A stretch of DNA of 64,000 bases from Atherinomorus stipes (Eukaryota; Chordata; Actinopteri; Atheriniformes; Atherinidae), in the NCBI GenBank assembly GCA_023101725.1, contig JALJCO010001162.1:310001-374000 (forward strand). Direction: 5' to 3'. Positions 1 through 10,755 of the stretch are shown one piece after another; position 1 is the stretch's first letter, and every line of letters begins with the position of its first letter. The notes below the pieces were generated by a model that was not told the DNA's origin, ran no database searches, and saw only the letters and a program-made list of their open reading frames with translations. The translations under genes were made by a program, and so were the position numbers.

Positions 1-1234
1 TCTAAATCATGTTTTACTAAGGTATTGAACCCCTCTCACCTGAAAAGTTTGGTGAAACTTTGGGTATAGGGGGGAGTAGGGGTCACTCACACTTTCTCTG
101 CAGTTGTTCACAAACACCCGGTGACTCTGTGGCCTTTATGCTGTCTGTGCAACGGCCGCCCCCCCCCTCCTGCTCCCTCTCACCGACTGTGAGAGGATCA
201 TATTATTGTATTTTGCTTTTGCCCAGTAACTAACCAGTCTGACGTGTGCAGAAATGGAATGCAGGCATTAATAATAAACCAAAGATTTGCTCCACATATT
301 AAAGTATTTGTTAATATGTCACAAATGGGAATTGTAATATTTGACAATGATATTGGATATTGCCTGTGTTTCCAACAACTTAACAAATTCCCTAATATCA
401 ACAAGACAGATGAAGTATTTAGCATTATCAAGATAACAATAAAGATATTTTGGGTGTGTGACACTGCAGAATGGACTTTACAGTGATATTAGTTGGAAAA
501 AGTTTAAATGAAAATAACCATGATGAATCCTTTAATGCCAAAAGTTACGACCCCACACTGGTCTCTGTGTTATGATTCAGTCTGCTGGGTTCATTGAGCC
601 ATTAGGGCTCCACATTAAACTGCTGCTCTAACCACTGAACCATTTCATTGAAACATTTTTCTCCGGATGTGCTGTCAGAAGCAGAGGGGAAAAAAACTGT
701 TCTACAGTACCTGATTCTTTTCTTTGCAACCTAAAAATATCCTCCACTGACTGCCGCAGGAAGTCTCTGAGGGAAACTGCAGTACTGCAACAGAGACAGT
801 GAGGAGGTGGAGTGTTTCCGAGTGTGTGTGAAACATGGAAAAGTACATGTTCAACTCAGAACGTGTGCGAGAAAGGTGTGTGCACAAGCAAGTTTTGTTT
901 TGTAAGTTTGATATCTCCTAATGAAGGATAGATGTGTTTTGAGTACAGATAATCATTGAGCTGAGAAAATGAAACTTACTAATTAAATAAGACTTATTCT
1001 TGCTGTTTTGAAAATGCAAATCTAAAAATTGTCAACTTGTAGCCAAGGAAATCTTATCTAGATTACAACAAAAGGCACAGATGCAAACCAAAATGTCTAT
1101 TTGTTGCAAAAGCTCTAAGACTGAGTGCCACAGTCTGAGCTTATCCCACTTCCTGGTTACATCTGCTGGAATAAAAGTTAGCAATGCTAGCAGGAGAAGT
1201 CCTGCTTACAAGTTCATTTTGCATCCTTTGCTTT
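1..1234. other. Unique non-coding sequence
   Basis: No supported gene. Reading frames are short, overlap on both strands and show no recognisable domain. A short C-run lies near 161-169. I see nothing else to annotate. Confidence 0.6.
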
Positions 1235-1299
1235 ATGTGAAGCTCCATGAATTGTCTTGTACATGAAATGTGCTATACAACTAAACTTGCCTTGCCTTT
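1235..1299 (+). repeat. L2-type LINE/SINE 3' tail
   Basis: The stretch containing GAAATGTGCTATACAA followed by CTTGCCTTGCC matches, in the opposite orientation, the sequence at 5640-5706. It also resembles the end of the L2-like LINE at 58500-58552, where GGCGCTATAGAAATAAA precedes CTTA repeats. The shared end suggests a 5'-truncated LINE copy or a SINE that borrowed the LINE tail. No protein-coding part remains. Confidence 0.6.
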
Positions 1300-1640
1300 G
1301 TAACTTGTCTAAAGAAGCCTCTGATTTCTTTCGCTAGCACCTGATTTAACCTAGCTACAAGTCAGTGTGCATTACCTTCCTACTCACAGGAGCAGTTTAC
1401 ACCCCATGTAGATGTATTCATTTTGCAGAAACTTCTATCCAGAGTGACTTACAAATAAGAAACAATGTTCAAGCTTTGGTGCAACAAGAAACTATGGAGT
1501 TAGAATGAAGAACAAACTTAATTTAAAGGAGAGTGAGAAGAAGATGTGAAGACGTGCACAGTCAGTGTGAGTTAGGCATTAGAGAAAATCTGAGCTATTC
1601 CACTGATGGTGAACACAAATGAAAACAGACTTATTAACCA
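1300..1640. other. Non-coding, possible old fish repeat
   Basis: The sequence around 1415-1480 (CATTTTGCAGAAAC, then CCAGAGTGACTTACAAATAA) resembles a widespread fish repeat with a 'TTATCCAAAGCGACTTACA' core. I cannot assign it to a class. The rest is featureless. Confidence 0.35.
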
Positions 1641-1985
1641 ATACTCGCGTATGGATAGGAAAAGGAGAAAAAGGGAAGGAGGAAGGATTAGTTTAAAATT
1701 GGGAGGGGGGAGGGGGGGAAAAAGGGGTTGAGGGAAAGGAGAGGGGGAGGGGGGGTTTGGTATAAAAAAAACCAGAATAGGGGGGGGTCGGGGGTTAAAA
1801 AAGGGAAAGAGAAGGGGGGGGGGGGAGAGATTCCTAAGGTTTGGAGGTGGAAGGGGGGGGAGAAGAAAGGGAAAAGAAGGAGAATCTAAAAAAAAAAAAG
1901 AGAGAAAGAAAGAAGGGGAAAGAAAAAAAACCAGCGTTTCAAAAGAAAAAATCCTAGGGGGAGGGGAGAGGGGAGAGGGGGGTCT
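1641..1985 (+). repeat. Purine-only low-complexity block
   Basis: About 340 bases are almost entirely G and A on the plus strand, with many runs of four to twelve G broken by A-runs. Neighbouring sequence on both sides has ordinary composition. The runs could form G-quadruplex or triplex structures. The irregular G/A runs with no repeat unit also look like a poorly resolved homopurine tract in the assembly. Confidence 0.7.
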
Positions 1986-4544
1986 TTACTGCCACACGCA
2001 CTTCATTTGACAGAGTGACAGCAAATAAAACACCTGAACAAGAAAATGTGTAAATAAGCAGCGATGTGGAAAAAATGCACAGCCAAAGAATGCAGCGCCC
2101 CAGGACATCAAAGAACAAGGAACGGAAAGAAAGGAGAAAGAGAAGAAACCAACGAAAGGCGTGAGTTTTTCCAACAAATATTTGTTGCCTGAGTAGTTCA
2201 AATTAACCTGTTGAGTGAAATAAGCAGCTATCTGCAGAATATTACTACTTAGTTAATCCTCCTCAGGGTGGAAGCGGGATCACATCGTTGATGATGCCAG
2301 TACTGCTGTGTGTCTTAAATGGAAAATGATTGCAATTCTTTTCTTTTTTTCCCCCTAAGTTTTTAAAAGGGAAATTAAACCAGGACTCTCCATCATTTCT
2401 AATGAGCCTATTGTGTGTCTGTTACTAACACAGAGGCCAAGAAAATAAGCCAGATAGCTCATGGAGCTGAGAATTTACATTTACATAACCAAACCATGCA
2501 AGAGGAAAACGCCACAGTCCTCAGAACATCACCTGAGTGCTATTAATTGTTCAGTAAGATATTTGTATTAAATAACTGTCCTTGTCCCTCCTTAAACCGA
2601 TGATCCATGAGCAACAGCCCTGCCTCTTCAACCCCCCACCCCCCTTCCCGTCCTCTCAGTCAGATGACCAACTCTTTTGTGTTAGGATAATTTTCCTTTG
2701 TTGGAATTTTACAATGAAAAATACATTGAAACTGTAAATAATACTCTTTCTATCAGTTTTAAGGGACTAGAGGCAGGAATTACGAAAGAATAAACATGCA
2801 TGTCCAGTTTTTTAATACTAATGGGTGATGAAGTGTTAAAAACCAAAACCAACGAGCCCACCCACCCACGTTTCTCTCCGTTGCCTTGAACAGGCTGTGT
2901 GCTGCATAATGCGCTGCAATTCGGTGGCCAAATTTCCCGCGCAGTCCTGCGGATGTGACGTCAAATGACGCTGTATCCGCGTCCCCGACAGTTACAGGAA
3001 GGAGACGTAAATTCAAACACTGCTAGTTATGGATTCTTCTTCTGTCAGCAAACAATCCAGATCAACTGAAATCTAAAAACCAAGCAGAGTTGATAGAAAG
3101 TACTGTAGGTGCAAAAAAGGTCAGCATGAATGGGCCGCTGTACAGTGCAGAATAACCTAAAAAGGTACAGCTGCTGTAAATGTTACGAACACATCAAGTA
3201 CTGGATCAAAGTGAAGCAGATAAACAGATAATGTAGATTTCTGTATGAATTCTGTACTTTGTGGTAACATTCCTGCTGTGTAGCAGGAGGATTTTCATAG
3301 AAGCAAGACCAAGCGTTTAGGATGCGGGCTGGCAATGAGCCCAGCCTGCTTAAAACAGTAATCTAACAGCATCAATGCTGTGCTGACATCATAATTTGCT
3401 TGTGAAATGGTCAACATGTTAAACAAAATAGAGGCTCAAGTCTGCAAACCTGATTGCTGCTCTGAGCAGACTAATCCAAAGTGTTAACAGTCCTGAAGTT
3501 GAATGTCCCAGTCAGTGTTCAGCTCTTCCCTTTACGACTACACACACACCAACACCCTGATACATGCCATGACGATTCAAATGACTAAAATCTTTTCAAA
3601 CAAAGACAAAATACTTCACACACAGATCAATAATTGTTGGTTGTGTGTGTTGAAATTCCTACTTATATCTGCCTCTTCTTTAATGATATAAGGCCCCCTC
3701 AGGGCACAGTCATCTGGAATTTTTTTTTTTTTTTTAGATGAAAGGACATTCGGTCACACCTGCAGTCAGCTGTGCAAAAGCTAATAAAAAAAGGTGATAA
3801 GATGGATCCACAGGGAGCTCATTTTTCATAAGAATAACGTCAAGCTTCATTATCCAGCCTGAAATATTGAGGACCGAAAGATTCTCCAGTGACCATTTCA
3901 ACTGAGATCGGTCCTTTTTCTCACTACGTCCAGTCAATCATGTCCATATGAAATAAGACATAGTTAATGATGTTTGATTGACAGCATGTTTATTGTGTGT
4001 GGGTTCGGTTTAGCTACGGGCTCATCACACTGACAGAATCACAAATAGGATAGCTCGGGACAATATTGACAAAACAGGCGTAACCTTGTCTAAAACTAAT
4101 ATGGTCACATTACACACACACAAGCACGCACCACCTCCCCTATCAGACCTCTGTCTTCTCTCTCCCATCCTAATTGACCATGAAAGTACCCCATAAATCG
4201 AGTTACTGCATTGTGCCCGTCTACTCATATAAAAGTGCTTTAATGGTTTTGCTAGGAGCTCTGTTGGGAACATTAGGCAGAACTCTCCACATTCATTAGC
4301 CCATTAGCCTGTTTCAATATTGACACTGTCTCATTTGTCCCCTCCCCCGTCTGTTAGGGCCAAGACTCTCTGGGACCAGGTCTGAAATCTGCCCTCTGGC
4401 TCTGCTGTGGTCCAGATCAATTGGTGCTGAGCCCCTGTTTGAAACAGACTTGACGTTAGTGCTTTGGGAAATCTCTTTAGGGGAATACTAAATTAAAAAG
4501 ACAAAATATATTACTTATACAGTCAATTCAAACAGAAGCAACAC
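1986..4544. other. Unique non-coding sequence
   Basis: No gene or repeat family recognised. Minor features are a short C-rich stretch at 2631-2650, a CpG-containing patch at 2900-2990 and a T-run near 3720-3737. Reading frames are short and unremarkable. Confidence 0.55.
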
Positions 4545-5221
4545 CATTTTAGTTTGCTGGCATTCCCTTATGCACAGTGCAAGTTCCTGTCACAGCGTTC
4601 CAATCAGCTGCAGGTCTGGACCTTTACTGGTCTGCTGCAGCACCTCCATTGATTTGCTTTAGAAACATCCTTGATGGGGGTGTGCTGCCATGTTTCAGAT
4701 CATTGTTGTGTTCTACGACCCCGTTTTGGCCAAGCTCTAGCTGTCTGACAGATGGCCTTGTATCAGAATCTGGAATATTTGGGTATACAGAGGAGTTCAC
4801 GGTCGACTGAACGACAAAGTGTCCCGGCTGTGTGGTTAAAACCCCATCACCTTGTCTCCTCTTCACCTTTCTACTACTTCACTTGGCAATTGGTAGGAGG
4901 TGTTTGTTTTCTCCAGAATGGTACTGTGCATCCACTTTTAGAAGTGTTGTGGTTTGTTCAGATTAAACTTCAAACAAAAGCCATACTGTGCATTTTAGAG
5001 AGGCGTTCCCAGGAAAACCATTCCAAAAAAAGGCCAACCTTGTTCAGTGGTTTTTTGATTGTCTTCACCCCTGGGAAGATTGAAACTGTCTTGAATCTGT
5101 CATAAATGACTTTCCTCACTGCTGAGTGTTGGACTTTGCCTTTGTACCCTTCCCAGAATGCAGTAACCGTTGCTTCTCTAATATAATTGCTGATGTCTTT
5201 CCTCCTTGGCATTATGTCCAA
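4545..5221 (-). pseudogene. Decayed Tc1-like transposase
   Basis: Reading the minus strand, a start at 5221 opens a frame with MPRRKDISNYIREA and then GYKGKVQHSAVRKVIYDRF, which match the N-terminal helix-turn-helix region of fish Tc1 transposases. Further along (about 4840 down to 4640), PGHFVV, NSSVYPNI, RPSVRQLELGQN and the NNDLKH block match the catalytic region; the usual DND of Tc1 proteins reads NND here. A remnant of the following SPDLNPIE segment is recognisable near 4580-4624. The pieces lie in different frames, contain stops and lack the middle of the protein. A Tc1 transposase is about 340 residues; this is an inactive fossil. Terminal inverted repeats were not located. Confidence 0.85.
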
Positions 5222-5628
5222 TCACAGCTGAAAGCTCCAGACCAGCAAACTGCCAAAACTTCTTTTCACACTTATGATGAGGGTTCATCAAAAGCATTTG
5301 GACTAGCATCACCTGGCTTAAAGAAGCAGTAAAGGTGAGTTACTTATTCACACACAACCTTTGTTTTGTAGTAGTACAATAAATGTATTTTCCTCATTTG
5401 CAGTTGTATTAAACATGACAACTACAAGTTTAATTCCTCCCCGCAACTAGATTGCGCACTCACACTTGCTTAATCAATTAGCATTAGCAACATTACAGAA
5501 CTAGCTAGCCATTAATTACCACTGGCAAATGTTTAACAAGTGTCCAAGAGGAAAGTGGCAACCTCCCCAGGGCCTTTGAGCCCCTTTGTTACCTTTACCC
5601 TTATCCTGATTCAAGTTTTGTTATGAAT
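5222..5628. other. Flank of Tc1 fossil, then non-coding
   Basis: The first ~110 bases probably are the 5' leader of the Tc1 copy, judging from position. The rest, up to the L2-type tail, holds nothing I recognise. Confidence 0.4.
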
Positions 5629-5706
5629 TTAAGGCAAGGCAAGGCAAGGCAAGTTTATTTGTATAGCACATTTCATGTACAGAACAATTCAAAGTGCTTT
5701 ACATAT
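5629..5706 (-). repeat. L2-type tail with AAGGC pentamers
   Basis: A short AAGGC tandem (5631-5653) is followed by AAGTTTATTTGTATAGCAC and a further ~45 bases. The reverse complement matches 1235-1299 closely. The pentamer is the expanded terminal repeat, so the element runs on the minus strand. Confidence 0.65.
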
Positions 5707-7548
5707 TTAATTTAAGAAAATGTAACACAAGGAAGATGCTATTTCTACACAGATCAATCAAGCCAACAAATCCTCCTGAGCTAATGCTACCGGCGCAGAA
5801 TTCTTCAGTGTAGATGGCATGGCAATCAGATGCAAATAATTAGATTGGACTTGTCAAAATTGATCAATCAATTATTTATATGGAATTTTTAAAAAACACA
5901 GTAAAATTAGAACTTTTATTCTGCATCACTGTAGATGTTCTGTGGATGTATGTTTTTGAACAATTAATTGTTTTGATGAAAAAGCTGTAGCTTTGACCTT
6001 TAAATGAGTTGGTAAGGACCAGATTATTTATTTATACTACGAATAAATACTTTTTTTTCATGACTGTACACAATATAGTTGTACATAATGCTATGCTAAC
6101 TATGTGGCATGTTACATCGTACACATATCTTATTGGGTATAAACTAAAATTAATGCTAAATTATTTTATGATTATCAAACATGCAAAACAAATGAAAAAG
6201 TTAAGCCTCCAGAAGATAAAGCAGGAGCTGTCTTCCCTTTATTGCATTTTTTAAAAAAATACTGAAATATATAGCCAATGTACGTAAAATAAACTTCAAA
6301 ATGTAATTTTGAAAAAAAAAAAAAAAAAAAACCTCAGTGCTGCAGAGATAAACTGTGCATCCACCTGCACTCCTGAGAAACGCTGCACTGAACTCAGTGA
6401 ACCCAATAAAGTAGAACATTATGATAACGCTGAGAGATGAAGCTGCATTCCCACCACCCAGCCGGAGATGAGACGGCATGTATGTGATCCTATATGAGCA
6501 GAAACACACACTCACGCATTCTATCCATCCTCCATCCAAACAGCCAGGGGTTCCTGGCTGCATGAAAGTCACACCGACGTGTGTGCCCAGCAGCTGCCCC
6601 AATCATGATAATATGCAAATATACATTTGATTACTTTTCTAGTTGTGTATTGTGGACTGAGCTGAGGTTTACTTCAGTATCAGCTGCTGTCAGCAGGTAG
6701 CACTGCTTTGAGTCAGGCTTTAGAAAATGCTGATAGTACTGCTGCATTTTCCTCAGTGTGTGACAATATGACAACCCATCTATAACTGAGTGTGTATGTG
6801 TGTAAGTGTGTGAGTAAAGAAGAAGCCACTTTAAGGTCAGTCAAGCTGTGCTGAGCTTGGCCTTTACCTTCCCGTCCCACTGCGAAGGGTCCTGGAGGGC
6901 GGTCTGCATTGCGTGACCGAGTTCACGGACATTTTTTATGCTGTGTTGGAGTCACGGAAAAGAAGTAAAAGCACCAAGCTGTGCCACCTGCATCCTGCAG
7001 ATGCTGTCAGAGGGCAGCGCCGGTGTTTTAAATATAAATAATAATAAAAAAAACTAAAACTGTAATCCCAATACTGCCACCGCAGTGCCCTGCTGCTCCC
7101 AGAGTCACTGACTTTAAAGATGCCAGGCTTGGGTACATGAGCTATTTATGCCACTGAGACCCAGTTTGAGCTGTGCAGACCAGGTGAACAAGGACATGCA
7201 GGCTTCAGAGGTAAGAGGTTACAGAGCTCATCAGAAGGCTCCACATGTGCTGCCAGACCCAGACAAAGAAAAAAGCAGCACAATCTGATTTGAAAAATAA
7301 GATGGAAAAAAAAAGCCTCTGAGATGAAGCAACGCAAAAATTGTTTGATATGAGACTAATCAAACAAACAAATAAAAAAACTTACTTTAAGGAGTCACAA
7401 AAGCTGTCTGAGTGACAATAACATTCAAAACACGTAGTTTAATATGTCTGTACTGTTTTCATATGGTTGTCTTATGTTTTCTTTTTTGCATTCCATTTGT
7501 TTTTTCTCATCCGTATTTGTGTGTTTTGAGCAGTGTTATACTCATAAG
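5707..7548. other. Unique AT-rich non-coding sequence
   Basis: No gene supported. An A-run lies at about 6312-6331. The 6200-6600 minus frame is open but has no recognisable domain, and part of it is a run of phenylalanines coded by the A-run. A moderately GC-rich patch covers 6840-7020. Confidence 0.55.
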
Positions 7549-8077
7549 CTGTGTTCGAAATCATCCACTCACTCCCTATTCCCTACATAGTGTATTTGAT
7601 GTAGTCCACTATATCATATACACTATGTAGGGAACGACGGGAGGAGATTTCCGACACTACATTGGGTGATGTCAGCAGATGCACCAGGTATTGCTGCGAC
7701 GTGCAGTAGCGGTAGCTAACGGTTATGAACAATAGAAAGCTTTCCTGCTACGAAGAAATACCATTGTTAAAAGCTACACAACAACGCCACCAAAGCAAAC
7801 ATTAACATTACATAACATTACTGACATTTATTTATACGAAAAGCTGCTGCGCCATTTTTCTTCTTCTGCGATCACAAAACACGGCCGCATTGCATTGTGG
7901 TATATGGGAGTAAAATGTAGGGTGCATCACTTGTACACTTCGCAGTGCATTGTGGGTATTTCATATTGGACCATGTAGTGGATGAAAAGTAGTGAACAGA
8001 ATTCGAACAACACTACAAAATGGCGTGCTTACTATATAGTGCACTACATCCGTGACAGGGAGCGATTTTGAACACAG
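7549..8077. mobile_element. Non-autonomous inverted-repeat DNA transposon
   Basis: The ends are CTGTGTTCGAAATC (7549-7562) and, inverted, CTGTGTTCAAAATC (8064-8077), 13 of 14 identical. Both ends continue with related subterminal sequence (ACTCCCTATTCCC against CACTACATCCGTGACAGGG). A perfect 17-bp-arm palindrome lies inside at 7579-7634. There is no coding sequence, so this is a MITE of 529 bp. I see no clear target duplication and cannot name the superfamily; PIF/Harbinger (ISL2EU-like) is possible. Confidence 0.75.
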
Positions 8078-10022
8078 ATATAGACTGACTACTGGACAAA
8101 CCCTCCTGGCATCACCAATACTGTAGGTTTCTGTAGAGCTGAATTAAAGGTGTCATCACCCAGAAACCCACTTTTTCGTGCTAAAACTTGTGTGTTGGAT
8201 TAGGACCTCAGTTAAAAGGTGTTGGAAACTCCAGAGTGTGAAAGTGGCTTCGTTTTTGAGTGTGGGTTCTTTGTTCACACCAGAATCGACCACAAGAGCA
8301 CGCACACCACAGTATGCAATTTGGCTTCTTGAAATGGTCTGTGGAAGCTGCTAGCTGCTAGCTACAGCTAGCAGCTGCTAGCTAGCAGTGGGGAAGAAAA
8401 TAAAGGAAAAGCTGCCGTGCTTTGAGAGGCAGAGGTGCAACAGCGGGGCCATTGGATTATATGTATTCAGAGAAGATGTGCAGTCGGTAAGTGTTGCTGC
8501 TTGTGTAACTTATTATCTTCTGTGTCAGAGACCAGGAAACGATGGTAGACGAATGGTGACAAGCTGCTAACATAGCTTAAGAAGCCTCACACTTGTTAGA
8601 GTAACTTCACATTGGATGTCCGCTTCTTATTTTCAATAGATTACAGCCCTTTTAATCTGCGTATTCTCTCTATTGTTTGAAGCTTTCAAGGATCAAAGGG
8701 CTAGCCGAGGTGATGGTTTGGTGGCACGAACAAGAGGAGCCTGAAAATAAAACAAATATCAGTGATCATCCTCCACAAACCCTGAATATCTGAAGCACGG
8801 TCACTTTCAAAGGGGAAGACTGAAGTTCCATCAGCAATCATGTTCCTCATGTTGCCAGTGTTCAGCTTATCGGTGGTAATCGGCACACTGGAACCTTTCC
8901 CTCAAATAATTCTCAGCACACAATTACACACACATACACAACTGGAGTGGGTGAGCTACAAACTGGTGCATAAATAAAACTGAAAGTAGTTATGAATCCA
9001 TTCATTTCCAGCTCCACTCCACAGTGGCAGAGAGCTCATTAGCTCACCCAGCAGTTATTTGGTGAAATGTCGCTCATCGCCCATTTCTCACTCAGTTAAA
9101 TGAGGTTATTGTTCGTGATGATCATTTAGTTTAAATGGCTGCTACTCTGCACAACAAGCCTGATTTTATCACCCACACATCTTTCTCTAACACCACAAGC
9201 TGTTAAATGATGTTCTGCATGATGATGGTGTTTATATACGAGGTCAGCATCGTGGCGCTCGGGGTCTGTGTGTGTGATGTAAAGGATGCGCCGTGTTCTA
9301 CAGCACACACGCTGACTTTTACCCCCTCTACAATCCTGCTGACAGCCTGAAGCGTGAAGAGTACATTTATTTAATGACTCTTTGGTATGTACTGTATGTT
9401 TGTATATTTCTATGTGTGTGCATGCAGGTGAATCAGCTACGGCTTCCTAGACTCAGTGGTCCAATATGTAGAGTTCAAAAAGTCAAAACAACTTTTTTTC
9501 GTAAAAAAAAAAAAAAGCAAAAAAAAAAAAAAAGCAGTACATGTATCTGGTTGCAGAGCATTTCTTTGTTTTCTTGTTTTAAGCTAAAAATGTAGCATTT
9601 GTTTCTAGTGTCCCTGTTGGATTACAAATTAAAAGCTGTTAAACACTGTGGTCAGGCTGGTGTTAGATTAGTATTTCGGGTTTTTAACAGCGCTTGTAGC
9701 CAAACTGCCGCATTAAATTGTGGAAGTGGATTTTTCCTGACAAACTTCACTTAAAATATCTTAAAAAGTCTGATGCCAAAGACAAACAGATATGTAGAAT
9801 ATTCAAACTACTAGAATATACTAACTTTTTGGTTGTCCAATGCACCGTTCTAAGGACAAATCCTTGATGAAAAATACAGGAGTAAAATCAGATGACTTGA
9901 CCATAAACAGTAAATAAAAAAATGTGGAAAGGAGTTTAGATTTCACCTGAGAGGGTTGTGATAAATCTTTAATGTCATCACGCACTGGCCAGGTTAGAAC
10001 TTATTCACTGTTTCTAGCTCCC
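8078..10022. other. Non-coding with repeat-like fragments
   Basis: TTAAAGGTGTCATCACCC near 8148 looks like one end of a TTAA-type element, but no matching second end was found. A-runs are at about 9501-9535. No coding sequence is supported. Confidence 0.45.
8346..8388. repeat. GCTAGC palindrome cluster
   Basis: AGCTAGCAGCTGCTAGCT at 8366-8383 is a perfect 18-bp palindrome. It follows AGCTGCTAGCTGCTAGCT at 8346-8363, and further GCTAGC units come after it. The block can fold in several hairpin registers. Confidence 0.85.
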
Positions 10023-10755
10023 TTAAAGGTGCATTGCGCAAATTTGAATGCTAAATACTATTCTTTTCTTTCCTCCACATGCTCTTACAATTGCCTGATG
10101 TGTAGAATGAGCTGATCTTTCTTCACTGCGGCTATCTCTAATACTGTTTCTGAATGCTCAGGTCGAGAGTTTCGGGTACGAAAGGGGCGCTTGTGGGGGA
10201 GACGAGCTGTGTGTTCTCGTTCGTCTGTCTGCACCTGCACCAGTGTTGTGCACCGCAGGCTAAAAGGTGGAGAGCAGGTGCCTCCTAAACCCCAACTCTG
10301 ACTCCAGTAAGACAAAGACAAAAAGTTTTGCCTTGTGAGACGAAGAGAACAAAACTGGAGTCTGACCGGTCCCCACGGCAGGGGGGCGTTTTTTGGGCAC
10401 AACACCGGCAGCACTGGAGTAAGACAAGACATTTTATAAGGTAATTGTGGTCTCAGCCTGTGAATTTAGATATTTGAACTACAAGCCAGCGTTAGCCTGT
10501 TGTTACCATTAGCATGCTGTTTGTCAGTTTACTCAACGATCAAACCGTAAACAACTTGCAGATTTATAACTTTATTACTTCAGTAGACATCGTGACTCTA
10601 ACTTTGGGCTCAGACTGAGTGTAATTTGGGTTAAATTAGAGACCAACGCAGTCGAAGCAGCTCATGCGTGTGCACGACATGAGCGTCACTTCCACTTGTC
10701 GCCAGAGGGGGCGAACTTCTGGATAAAAGCTGGAACTTGCGCTGTACTCCCTTAA
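10023..10755. mobile_element. TTAA-flanked MITE (Kolobok/T2-like)
   Basis: Left end TTAAAGGTGCATTGCGCAA (10023 on) and inverted right end TTAAGGGAGTACAGCGCAA (ending 10755) agree at about 16 of 23 positions. Both are bounded by TTAA, the target preferred by Kolobok and piggyBac elements. The start AGG after TTAA is like the T2/Kolobok MITEs known from frogs and fish. No transposase is present. Confidence 0.7.

Noticed and set aside
6201..6602. 133-codon minus-strand frame
   Set aside because: Partly a phenylalanine run from the A-tract at 6.3 kb; no domain and no splice or promoter context.
8148..8660. TTAA element starting TTAAAGGTGTCATCACCC
   Set aside because: The only candidate right end (CCCTTTTAA near 8648) does not match the left end beyond the target.
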